From the NCBI GenBank assembly GCA_030834895.1, contig JAUQXA010000014.1:1-64000 (forward strand): a stretch of DNA of 64,000 bases, in the 5' to 3' direction. The DNA comes from Anaerolineales bacterium. Its GTDB lineage: Bacteria; Chloroflexota; Anaerolineae; Anaerolineales; Villigracilaceae. Position numbers and translations under genes: made by a program. This document shows, piece after piece, positions 44,391 through 51,960 of this stretch; positions within the stretch are counted from its first letter, which is position 1, and each line of letters opens with the position of its first letter. The notes under the pieces are model-generated. The model searched no databases and was not told where the DNA came from. It was given only the letters and a program-made list of their open reading frames with translations.

Positions 44391-44452
44391 TCCTGAGCGT
44401 AGTCGAAGGACTTTGCTTTAATCGTGCTTCGACTTCACTCTGCAAGAAAGTA

Positions 44453-45280
44453 TCACTTGACGTAAATTCTCGTCCCAACGTTCCTGCCGTTCAGAACCTG
44501 TGTAATGCTCCCCGGCACCAGTCCGTTGACGATGAAAACTTCGCGCACGCTGCGCGCTGTTTGCAGGCTCTCCAACATGCTGCGTTCAACTGCCAGGTCG
44601 TTCAAATCCATGGCAAGTAATTCGCTGAGGTCGATCTCTTCGATGAACCTCGCCGACGGGTCCTTCTTCGGGTCGGCAGTGTAAAGTCCCTTCTCGTCTT
44701 TGATGAGGACACAGCGTTCCGCACCCATCACCTCGGCAAGCAAAAACGCGCCCACGTCGGTTCGGTGCGGCGGGATGCGCCCCACAAGCGGGGGACTTTC
44801 GAACAACCCGTAGGGCGGCATGGCGTGGGTCACCGGCAGAATTCCGGGCATGAAATAATTCGGCAGCTTGGACAAGTCATCGTGACCGATTTTGATTCCA
44901 CCCTTTTGGCTGAGAAGGATGGCGATCATCAGGGCGTTCTGCTCGCTGATGCTCGACCCAAGCTTGGCAAGCACCCCGGTCGGCATCCCCAAATCGGTGG
45001 CGATGGCGTAGGCGTGACGGGCGCGGGTCCCTCCGCCGGTGGCGATCAGAATCTTGTGCGACTTCCGCGCCTCGACCAGTTCATCCAGAATGGGCAGGAG
45101 CGCTGTACGTCCGCGGTCGATGATGCTCTGTCCGCCAACTTTCACAACAACAAGGTCAGGCATCAGACGGTGAATGGGGCTGGTATCGGTGCTGGCAAGG
45201 AGGGCTTTGTCCATGAGTGATTCGCCCATCAATGGTGATTCGATTTGCAAACGTCCACTGGCATCGCGTTGAATTGACAT
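44453..45280 (-). CDS. Molybdenum storage protein (MoSto)-like amino-acid-kinase-fold protein
   Basis: A 275-residue protein. VVVKVGGQSIIDRG and IATGGGTRARH give the amino acid kinase fold; TDVGAFLLAEVMGAERCVLIKDEKGLYTADP and VFIVNGLVPGSITQVLNGRNVGT closely parallel the A. vinelandii MoSto subunits, relatives of UMP kinase that store polyoxo-molybdate or tungstate with ATP. It is clearly not UMP kinase in context. Only one subunit gene is visible, whereas the known protein has alpha and beta. Start at 45280 has GGAG upstream; the longer frame enters the divergent promoter. Divergent from tupA. Confidence 0.8.
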   Translation of the reverse strand: MSIQRDASGRLQIESPLMGESLMDKALLASTDTSPIHRLMPDLVVVKVGGQSIIDRGRTALLPILDELVEARKSHKILIATGGGTRARHAYAIATDLGMPTGVLAKLGSSISEQNALMIAILLSQKGGIKIGHDDLSKLPNYFMPGILPVTHAMPPYGLFESPPLVGRIPPHRTDVGAFLLAEVMGAERCVLIKDEKGLYTADPKKDPSARFIEEIDLSELLAMDLNDLAVERSMLESLQTARSVREVFIVNGLVPGSITQVLNGRNVGTRIYVK

Positions 45281-45379
45281 GATTTTTCTCCAAGGGTGGC
45301 GTGAAATAAAACTGCGCCGGCAGTATAGCATAATTTGGGTCGTAATTACCGTACTTTTCAAACAAAGGATAAATGAATT

Positions 45380-45415
45380 ATAATCCGCATGCCTTCTAAT
45401 AAGTTTTTCCTTAAT
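45380..45415 (+). promoter_or_regulatory. tupA promoter -10 and putative operator, site 3
   Basis: TATAAT is at 45380-45385, and TAAGTTTTTCCTTAAT (45400-45415) lies 14 bp after it, matching the sites before the regulator and the three-domain lipoprotein. It lies in the divergent region between the MoSto-like gene and tupA. Confidence 0.55.
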
Positions 45416-45505
45416 TGAAAAGGGAAATCAAAAATGCGGCAAAACATTTCTCGCGCACGGAAGTACAGTCGGAAGGCAATACTATTTCATGAAGGAGAAG
45501 AAAGA

Positions 45506-46813
45506 ATGTCCCGTACCATCAAGTTTGTTTTACTCATGGGGTTGGTTCTCTCGCTGGCGCTGTCCGCCTGCGGAACCCCCGCCCCCACAGCGGCTCCAGC
45601 CACTGAAGCTCCAGTAGTCAAAGCCCCCGCAACGACTGAAGCGCCTGTTGCAACCGAAGCGCCTGTCAAAGAAATCGCACTGAAAGTCACCGGTGCCGTT
45701 GCCAGCGAACAAGGTTGGGCTGAAGACGAAGTCAAAGCCATGACCACCCTTGACGTTGAAGCCACCAACAGCAAGGGCGAAAAAGCCACCTACACTGGCG
45801 TTTTGATCTCCGATCTTCTCGCTTTGGCTCAACCCAACGCCGATGCCAACACCGTGGTCTTCGTAGCGGATGATGGTTTCACTGCCGAGGCGAGTCTTGA
45901 AGAAGTGACTGCCTGCACAGACTGCATTGTATCCTTCCGTGACAAGGGTGGATTTAGCACCGTTCTTCCAAATTTCCCCAAAAACTTACAGGTCAAGGGC
46001 GTGATCGAAATTCAGGTGGCAGTTGGTGTAGCCGCTGCTCCCGCCAACCCGAATCTGATTCTCGCCACTACCACTTCCACACAGGATTCCGGTTTGCTCG
46101 ATGTCCTCGTCCCCATGTTCCAGGAACAAACCGGCTACACTGTACAGACGGTTGCAGTCGGCTCGGGTGAAGCCATGAAGATGGGCGAAGAAGGCAACGC
46201 CGATGTGCTGCTCGTCCACGCCCCCGCCTCCGAAGTAAAATTCATGGATGATGGATTTGGCAAGGATCGCTTCCTTGTCATGCACAATGACTTTATCCTC
46301 GTTGGCCCTGCGGATGACCCCGCCAAGGTCAAGGGACTTGCGATCAAGGACGCTTTCAAGGCGATCTTTGGCGCGGGCGCGCCATTCATTACGCGTGGAG
46401 ATGATTCCGGCACGCACAAGAAGGAACTCGCCCTGTGGAAATCCGCGGAACTCGATCCCGCCGGCAAGGAATGGTACATCGAGACCGGTCAGGGCATGGG
46501 CGCTTCGATGACCGTCGCTTCGGAAAAGGCTGCCTACATCCTCACCGACCGCGCCACCTACCTGGCGAACAAGGATAACTATCAACTGGAAATCCTCGTC
46601 GAGGGCGATAACAGCCTGCTGAACGTATATCACGTCATCACCGTCAACCCCGAAAAGTGGACTGCGGTCAATTATGACGGCGCGATTGCCTTCTCCAAAT
46701 TCATGACCGACCCCGAAACCCAAAAGGTCATCGGCGAATTTGGCATGGAGAAATTCGGTCAGCCGCTCTTCTATCCCGATGCCGATAAGACGGATGCAGA
46801 TTTAGGTCTATAG
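45506..46813 (+). CDS. tupA: Tungstate-binding lipoprotein TupA with extra N-terminal domain
   Basis: A 435-residue lipoprotein (lipobox LSAC, Cys 22). After an Ala/Pro/Thr linker, residues about 55-175 form a domain like domain 3 of the 39982 lipoprotein, including GVLISDLLALAQPNAD, FVADDGFTAEASLEEV and ACTDC. From about 185 the TupA fold follows: ATTTSTQDSGLLDVLVPMF, VGSGEAMKMGEEGNADVLLVHA, and TRGDDSGTHKKE. Ordinary TupA proteins are about 270 residues, so this is a fusion. GAAGGAG supports the start at 45506. First gene of tupABC. Confidence 0.9.
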   Translation: MSRTIKFVLLMGLVLSLALSACGTPAPTAAPATEAPVVKAPATTEAPVATEAPVKEIALKVTGAVASEQGWAEDEVKAMTTLDVEATNSKGEKATYTGVLISDLLALAQPNADANTVVFVADDGFTAEASLEEVTACTDCIVSFRDKGGFSTVLPNFPKNLQVKGVIEIQVAVGVAAAPANPNLILATTTSTQDSGLLDVLVPMFQEQTGYTVQTVAVGSGEAMKMGEEGNADVLLVHAPASEVKFMDDGFGKDRFLVMHNDFILVGPADDPAKVKGLAIKDAFKAIFGAGAPFITRGDDSGTHKKELALWKSAELDPAGKEWYIETGQGMGASMTVASEKAAYILTDRATYLANKDNYQLEILVEGDNSLLNVYHVITVNPEKWTAVNYDGAIAFSKFMTDPETQKVIGEFGMEKFGQPLFYPDADKTDADLGL

Positions 46814-46833
46814 TAAAATCTGAGCGGAAATTG

Positions 46834-46878
46834 GAGATTGGTAATTGGTGATTGAAAAGATTATCAATTACCAATCTC
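46834..46878 (+). repeat. 14-bp inverted repeat between tupA and tupB
   Basis: GAGATTGGTAATTG (46834-46847) and CAATTACCAATCTC (46865-46878) are perfectly complementary around 17 bases. Such a hairpin could stabilise tupA mRNA or limit read-through, giving more binding protein than permease; it is also repeat-like in composition. Confidence 0.65.
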
Positions 46879-46891
46879 ATTCTTTATCTGC

Positions 46892-47536
46892 ATGACAGAC
46901 ATCCTTGAAATCACTCTCCTCTCCCTGCAAGTCTCGACGATTGCCACCCTCATCAGCCTGCTGATCGGTCTGCCGTTTGGGACATGGCTCGCACTCGGCG
47001 ACTTTCGCGGGCGTTCGTTCATCCTGAGCGTGGTCAACACGGGGATGGCGCTTCCGCCTGTGGTGGTCGGCTTGGTGGTGGCGATGACTCTCTGGCGCAG
47101 CGGTCCGCTTGGCGACTTGAAGTTGATCTACACCCCCTGGGCGATCATCATCGCGCAGACGGTCATCTCCGCTCCGGTGGTAACAGGTCTCACGGCGGCG
47201 GCATTGGCGGCACTCGACCCGCGTTTGCAGCAACAACTTCTTGGGCTGGGCGCATCCCGTCCGCAGATGATCTGGATGCTGTGGCGTGAAGCCCGCCTGC
47301 CGCTCCTCGCTGCGCTGATGGCTGGATTCGGCTCCGTCATCTCGGAGGTCGGCGCTTCGATGATGGTCGGCGGCAACATTCGCGGACAAACCCGCGTGCT
47401 GACCACCGCCATTGTGCTGGAAACCTCGAAAGGCGAGTTCGAGCGCGCGCTGGCGCTTTCCGCGTTGCTACTGGTCATCACCTACCTTATCAACCTCGCA
47501 CTGACCTGGATTCAGCAAAAGGGGCACAAACGATGA
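46892..47536 (+). CDS. tupB: Tungstate ABC permease
   Basis: A 214-residue permease with five to six TM helices. GLGASRPQMIWMLWREARLPLLAA is the ATPase-contacting EAA loop, and GSVISEVGASMMVGGNIRGQTRVLTTAI is the highly conserved TupB C-terminal segment. Length fits TupB. Its stop overlaps the tupC start by four bases (ATGA). Confidence 0.92.
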   Translation: MTDILEITLLSLQVSTIATLISLLIGLPFGTWLALGDFRGRSFILSVVNTGMALPPVVVGLVVAMTLWRSGPLGDLKLIYTPWAIIIAQTVISAPVVTGLTAAALAALDPRLQQQLLGLGASRPQMIWMLWREARLPLLAALMAGFGSVISEVGASMMVGGNIRGQTRVLTTAIVLETSKGEFERALALSALLLVITYLINLALTWIQQKGHKR

Positions 47537-48252
47537 ACAAGTTGATTACCATCCGCGACCTGTTGATCAGACGCAACCATCGCAACGCCCTACGTGTGGA
47601 CTCGCTGGACATCCCACGCGGCGAAACACTGGCGGTGGTCGGTCCCAACGGGGCGGGGAAGAGCACGCTTTTATTGTCGCTGGCGCATTTACTCAAGCCC
47701 GCAAAGGGCGAGGTTAAATATGACGGGAAACATCTGCGCGAGTGGAATGAACTCGAATACCGCAGAAAGATCGCCTTCGTTTTTCAAGACCCGCTGTTGA
47801 TGGACATGACGGTCGAAGAAAATGTCGCTCTCGGATTGAAATTCCGGGGAGTGGACAAAGCAGAATCACATCCCCGCGCCGAAAAATGGATGACAGCCAT
47901 GGGCGTGGATTCGCTTGCCAAACGGAGGGCTGGTCAACTTTCAGGAGGCGAAGCCCAACGGGTGAGTCTGGCTCGGGCCTTCGTCCTCGATCCCGAACTG
48001 CTTCTGATGGACGAACCCTTCTCGGCTGTCGATCCGCAGACACGCGTACAGTTGATGAAGGACTTGTCGGAACTGCTGGCACACGAACACCGCACGACGA
48101 TCTTCGTCACCCACAACCTGAGGGAAGCCGCGCAAATGGGCGACCGCGTGGCAGTGGTCATCGGCGGGGAATTGAAGCAGGTTGGCACGCCGAGCCAAAT
48201 CAAAGAATATCCCGTCGATGACTTGGTGAAGTCCTTTTTACAGGATTTCTAA
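47533..48252 (+). CDS. tupC: Tungstate ABC transporter ATPase
   Basis: A 239-residue ATPase: Walker A GPNGAGKST, Q-loop FVFQDPLLMD, signature LSGGEAQRVSLARAF, Walker B LLLMDEPFSAVD and H-loop FVTHNLREA. Completes TupABC. It might also energise the WtpAB-like pair, which has no ATPase. The ECF-type gene starts only 6 bp downstream, so the two transporters are likely in one transcript. Confidence 0.92.
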   Translation: MNKLITIRDLLIRRNHRNALRVDSLDIPRGETLAVVGPNGAGKSTLLLSLAHLLKPAKGEVKYDGKHLREWNELEYRRKIAFVFQDPLLMDMTVEENVALGLKFRGVDKAESHPRAEKWMTAMGVDSLAKRRAGQLSGGEAQRVSLARAFVLDPELLLMDEPFSAVDPQTRVQLMKDLSELLAHEHRTTIFVTHNLREAAQMGDRVAVVIGGELKQVGTPSQIKEYPVDDLVKSFLQDF

Positions 48253-48258
48253 AGCAAC

Positions 48259-49680
48259 ATGTTACGCGCCCGGCAAGTTTCTTTTCGATACCCACAGGAA
48301 GATCAAGGCTTGCCGCCGGTTTCGCTCGAAGTCGCGCCCGGTGAGATAACGCTTGTCACAGGTCCCTCGGGCTGCGGCAAGAGTACGCTGGCGCGCTGCC
48401 TGATGGGGCTGATCCCGCATCTTTATCACGGCGAGCTTTCGGGCGAAGTCTGGGTCAATGGGTATCGGACTTCCGAAGCTCCCATGTGGCAATTGGCGGA
48501 AAAGGCGGGTATGGTCTTTCAAAATCCCGCTGCCCAAATGCTGGCTCCGACTGTAGAAGATGAGATTATTTTTGGGTTGGAAAATCTCGGCTTGGAGCGC
48601 GACGAGATCAAGTCACGTCTTGAAAACACCATGCGCGAATTCAACCTGACCCACATGCGGGATCGCAATCCGCAGACCCTCTCCGGCGGCGAACAGCAAC
48701 GCCTCGCCCTGGCTGCCATCATCGCCCGTCAACCCAAAGCCCTGATTTTGGACGAGCCGCTCTCGATGCTCGACACCACCGCCGCAATGGATTTAATCGC
48801 CTGTCTCGAACGGTTGGTCGCAGGCGGGAAGTCGCTGGTGATGTTCGAACATCGAAAGGAATATCTCGACGGCGTGTCCAGATTACGGCATCTGGAGTTG
48901 GTGGGGAAATCCAAAGCCGATGATTTTGGACGAGGCGGAATGTCCCTGCCATCGCGGACGGATTTCACAGTCGAGATGGATGGGCTGAATGTGCAGTTGG
49001 GTGGTCGGACGATCTTCAAAGATTTCAATCTGTCGCTGACAAGCGGACAAATTGTCGCCGTGGTGGGGCGCAACGGCGTTGGCAAAACCACCTTGCTGCG
49101 CTCCATGTGCGGCTTACAAAAGCACGGCGGCAGTGTGAAGGCAATCTCCCACGAAGGAAATCAGCAACCAGATTTCGGGATGGTCTTTCAAAATCCCGAC
49201 CTGCAATTGTTCAACGCCAGCGTGCGGGACGAACTTCTCTATCGCCTGCCCAATCCGGACATGGCATATTATCGCTGGTTGATTTCGGCGCTGGGGCTGG
49301 AGGCTTACGAAAACACGCCGCCCTTGCTCCTCAGCGAAGGCGAGAAAAAACGCGTGGCGCTGGGGTTGGTGTTGATGCGCCGTCCCGCACATGGCTTGTT
49401 ATTGGATGAGCCTTCCCTCGGGCAGGATAATGTCCACAAGACCATCTTGATTCGTTTGTTGCGGACTCTGGCGGACGCGGGTTATCTGGTTGTCATGACC
49501 ACCCACGACCTGACTCTGGCTTCACATGCTGACCGTCTGGTCTTGCTGGGGCAAGGGGGTGAGGTCACTGCGGATGGTGCAACTGAGGCGGTCTTGCAGG
49601 ATCATTCCGCCTGGCAGCGAACCAACATCGCTTTGCCCGCCTGGTTCCAGTACAGCCATGAATTGGGGAGCGCCAAATGA
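48259..49680 (+). CDS. ECF transporter ATPase, two ABC domains fused
   Basis: A 473-residue protein holding two ABC domains in one chain. Domain 1: GPSGCGKST, FQNPAAQML, LSGGEQQRLAL, LILDEPLSMLD. Domain 2 (from about 235): GRNGVGKTT, FQNPDLQLF, LSEGEKKRVAL, LLLDEPSLGQD. Separate EcfA1 and EcfA2 are more usual; fused forms occur in Chloroflexota and Actinobacteria. It powers the T and S components encoded just downstream. The T-component gene overlaps its stop (ATGA). Confidence 0.92.
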   Translation: MLRARQVSFRYPQEDQGLPPVSLEVAPGEITLVTGPSGCGKSTLARCLMGLIPHLYHGELSGEVWVNGYRTSEAPMWQLAEKAGMVFQNPAAQMLAPTVEDEIIFGLENLGLERDEIKSRLENTMREFNLTHMRDRNPQTLSGGEQQRLALAAIIARQPKALILDEPLSMLDTTAAMDLIACLERLVAGGKSLVMFEHRKEYLDGVSRLRHLELVGKSKADDFGRGGMSLPSRTDFTVEMDGLNVQLGGRTIFKDFNLSLTSGQIVAVVGRNGVGKTTLLRSMCGLQKHGGSVKAISHEGNQQPDFGMVFQNPDLQLFNASVRDELLYRLPNPDMAYYRWLISALGLEAYENTPPLLLSEGEKKRVALGLVLMRRPAHGLLLDEPSLGQDNVHKTILIRLLRTLADAGYLVVMTTHDLTLASHADRLVLLGQGGEVTADGATEAVLQDHSAWQRTNIALPAWFQYSHELGSAK

Positions 49681-50402
49681 GGGTCAGTCAGGCGGGGCGC
49701 GCACGTCAACTGGCATTGGTGGAAGAATCTCCACTCTGCAAAGCCGACCCGCGCACCAAATTGTTCATCAGCGTGGCGATCTCGCTCGTGGTAATGATGC
49801 CCATCGAGCGTCTATTGATCTTTCTCGGACTCTATGCGCTGTTCCTGCTTTGGGCGCATTTGCTGATTCCAACCGCTCAGCATGTCTGGCGTCTCAAGTG
49901 GATTTTGCTGTTCCTATTCGCCTTCGACTGGTGGTTGATCAACCTCGATCACGCCGTTGTCATTTGCATCCGTTTGATTTTGCTCACCGGGGTCTTCGCC
50001 TTGTTTTTCTCGACCACCACCACCCGTCAACTGGGGCTGGCGTTGGAAAAACTGCGGGTTCCGTACCGTTACGCATTTAGTCTGAGCCTTGCCTTCCAAA
50101 GTCTTGGACTGCTGGACGACGAGTGGCGCGCCATCCGCGAAGCGCAATCTTCGAGGGGCACTGTGCTGGACACTTCGTCCTTTCGGCGGTTTGTATCCCA
50201 GGTAAGCGATCTGATCTCCCTGACGGTGCCGGCAATCGTGTTGACCACAAAGCGCGCCTGGGCAATCACCGAGGCATCCTATGCCCGCGGGTTTGATTCG
50301 CCCCATCGTCGCTCGTACCACACGCTGGCTTTTTCCCGCCTGGATTTTGTCCTGATGGCTGGGACGACGGCAATAATCATTCTGTTATATTGGAGATGGT
50401 AA
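49677..50402 (+). CDS. ECF transporter T component (EcfT)
   Basis: A 241-residue membrane protein with about five TM helices. DPRTKLFISVAISL at the N-terminus and the Ala-Arg-Gly motif in EASYARGFDSP near the C-terminus are the EcfT coupling features. It bridges the ATPase and the S component. Its TAA overlaps the next ATG (TAATG). Confidence 0.88.
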   Translation: MRVSQAGRARQLALVEESPLCKADPRTKLFISVAISLVVMMPIERLLIFLGLYALFLLWAHLLIPTAQHVWRLKWILLFLFAFDWWLINLDHAVVICIRLILLTGVFALFFSTTTTRQLGLALEKLRVPYRYAFSLSLAFQSLGLLDDEWRAIREAQSSRGTVLDTSSFRRFVSQVSDLISLTVPAIVLTTKRAWAITEASYARGFDSPHRRSYHTLAFSRLDFVLMAGTTAIIILLYWRW

Positions 50403-50899
50403 TGGACCAGAAAAAACGCATCCTCATCGCAGTTGCTATCCTACTGGTAGTCCTCGGCGTGATATTTGGCGTCGATTACTGGCAACGTCAAAACGTGGCA
50501 TCCACAGCGCCTGCCGACGTGCCCCCCGGTTCGATACCAATTTTTATTGATGGTAGCTTTGTCGCCAGTTTTGTACCCGAAGATCTAAGTCAACTAAAAA
50601 GTGTGAGCTTTGTTGATGCAGAGGAAGGCAAAACACAGGATGGCTGGCTGCTTCGAGATGTGCTTTTGCTTTATCTGGGTGAAGACAATTTGCAGGACAA
50701 AACTCAGGTCACAGTATCCAGCTCCAGCCGCGAGAAGGCAAAAACTCTGGCATGGTCCGAGGTCGAGAATCAGGGAAACATGGTGATGTTCGACCTTTCA
50801 GGACGCGGCACACTCAAATTGGTATCCAAAATCCCTGGATTTGACATTCGAGATTCCTGGATCCAGGATGTCGATAAAATCGAGATAACAACCCCATAG
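50402..50899 (+). CDS. Membrane-anchored protein with a single SUOX-like domain, in the ECF module
   Basis: A 165-residue protein: an N-terminal signal anchor (about 7-26), a short Pro-rich linker, and one domain (about 45-165) with FIDGSFVASFVPEDLSQL, GWLLRDVLLLYLGEDNLQD and the C-terminal IQDVDKIEI, the same layout as the domains of the 39982 lipoprotein and the TupA fusion but without their Cys pair. Placed between EcfT and the S component and translationally coupled to EcfT, so it probably presents substrate to this ECF importer; that is inference. Confidence 0.72.
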   Translation: MDQKKRILIAVAILLVVLGVIFGVDYWQRQNVASTAPADVPPGSIPIFIDGSFVASFVPEDLSQLKSVSFVDAEEGKTQDGWLLRDVLLLYLGEDNLQDKTQVTVSSSSREKAKTLAWSEVENQGNMVMFDLSGRGTLKLVSKIPGFDIRDSWIQDVDKIEITTP

Positions 50900-50912
50900 G
50901 ATTATTATTCAT

Positions 50913-51461
50913 ATGAAGCAACGTTACTTCTCCACTTTTCAATTGATTCTATTGGCATTATTTTCCGCCCTGGTCATTGTCGCCAAGATCGCCCTACGCA
51001 CGCCACTGCAACTGTCGGGACATTCGGGAATTTTCTGGATGGCAATCATTATCGTGGGCGCCAGGGTGGTCCCGAAGGCAGGATCGGCTTCGATCATCGG
51101 GATTACTTCCGGAATACTGGCAGCCTTTCTGGGATTGGGCGATTTCGGCGCGTTGAATACTTTCCTCTCCTACGCCATTGTGGGAGTGGCTTCCGATGGA
51201 ATCTTATTGTTCCTTCGAGGCGATACCGAGAATCTGATCGTGGCGATTATCGTCGGGATTTTTGGACACATGGGCAAGTTTCTGGTCAAGTGGCTGTTTG
51301 GGATTGTCACAGGCGCGCCGATAGGATTCGTGGCGTTGGGACTACTCCGCGCCGTTCTTGGCTACATTATCTTTGGCGCCATCGGGGGAGTGCTGGGTTG
51401 GGCGACGCTAAAAGCGCTTAGGCGGGCTGGCTTCTTTGCCTATATGGCAGAGAAACGATGA
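50913..51461 (+). CDS. ECF transporter S component (substrate unknown)
   Basis: A 182-residue protein with five to six TM helices. N-terminal FQLILLALFSALVIVAKIALR has the form of the helix 1 AxxxA contact of S components. The sequence does not match BioY, RibU, ThiT or CbiM by eye. Last gene of the TupABC-ECF run. Context suggests a ligand tied to Mo/W metabolism, for instance a pterin, tetrapyrrole or metal complex, but this is not shown. Confidence 0.75.
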   Translation: MKQRYFSTFQLILLALFSALVIVAKIALRTPLQLSGHSGIFWMAIIIVGARVVPKAGSASIIGITSGILAAFLGLGDFGALNTFLSYAIVGVASDGILLFLRGDTENLIVAIIVGIFGHMGKFLVKWLFGIVTGAPIGFVALGLLRAVLGYIIFGAIGGVLGWATLKALRRAGFFAYMAEKR

Positions 51462-51497
51462 TTTGCACGTTAAGCGCGACACACTGAACTATTCCCT

Positions 51498-51525
51498 TTA
51501 ACGGCATACGCCGCGTTCTCACGCG
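51498..51525. other. CGCCGCGT/ACGCGGCG hairpin after the S component gene
   Basis: CGCCGCGT (51508-51515) and ACGCGGCG (51520-51527) pair around TCTC. No T run, so termination is uncertain. The remaining 51528-51589 shows only a short GAGTAAC/GTTACTC hairpin (51568-51587), which may serve the minus-strand gene as terminator. Confidence 0.4.
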
Positions 51526-51589
51526 GCGCAGCCAAAAGACCAACTCAGAGGGAGGAGAGAGTTTGGAAGAGTAACTTTTGGTTACTCAA

Positions 51590-51808
51590 TTACACTGGGT
51601 CAAGGTCAGGGTTCGTGCCACACAGGGAGCAGGTTGCCTTGTCCACCAAATTACATTCGATGGCATTGGAACAACGGCGGGCTAACACTCTCGGCGGCTG
51701 GTCTGGCAGGACTTCGGCGGGGTACACGACCTGGTCTTCGATCTGGACTTCGTGACCAACGTGCTCACAATACTTGCTTTTTTCAACCTTCCAAATTTTT
51801 TCTGCCAT
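51590..51808 (-). CDS. Small cysteine-rich (zinc-ribbon-like) protein
   Basis: A 72-residue protein. CEHVGHEV near the N-terminus and RRCSNAIECNLVDKATCSLCG near the C-terminus supply five cysteines and a histidine, probably one or two zinc sites. The pattern CSxxxxC..C.LxxxxxC resembles small metal-binding proteins found in anaerobes. The start has AGGAG upstream. It stands alone. Confidence 0.72.
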   Translation of the reverse strand: MAEKIWKVEKSKYCEHVGHEVQIEDQVVYPAEVLPDQPPRVLARRCSNAIECNLVDKATCSLCGTNPDLDPV

Positions 51809-51960
51809 ATCTAAACTCCTAACAATAATGAACCAAGTGTAAAAGAAAAGGATTTTTCGGGCTAGTGACAGGCGTCATAAACTGCCATGACGAAGCGCCT
51901 ATTTTGGACATGATGTGTCTTTATTTATCCTGAGCGTTCTTCCTGCCGCTTTAATTACGT

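Noticed and set aside
44453-45280. UMP kinase
   Set aside because: Same fold, but the C-terminal sequence and the Mo/W context fit the molybdenum storage protein branch better.
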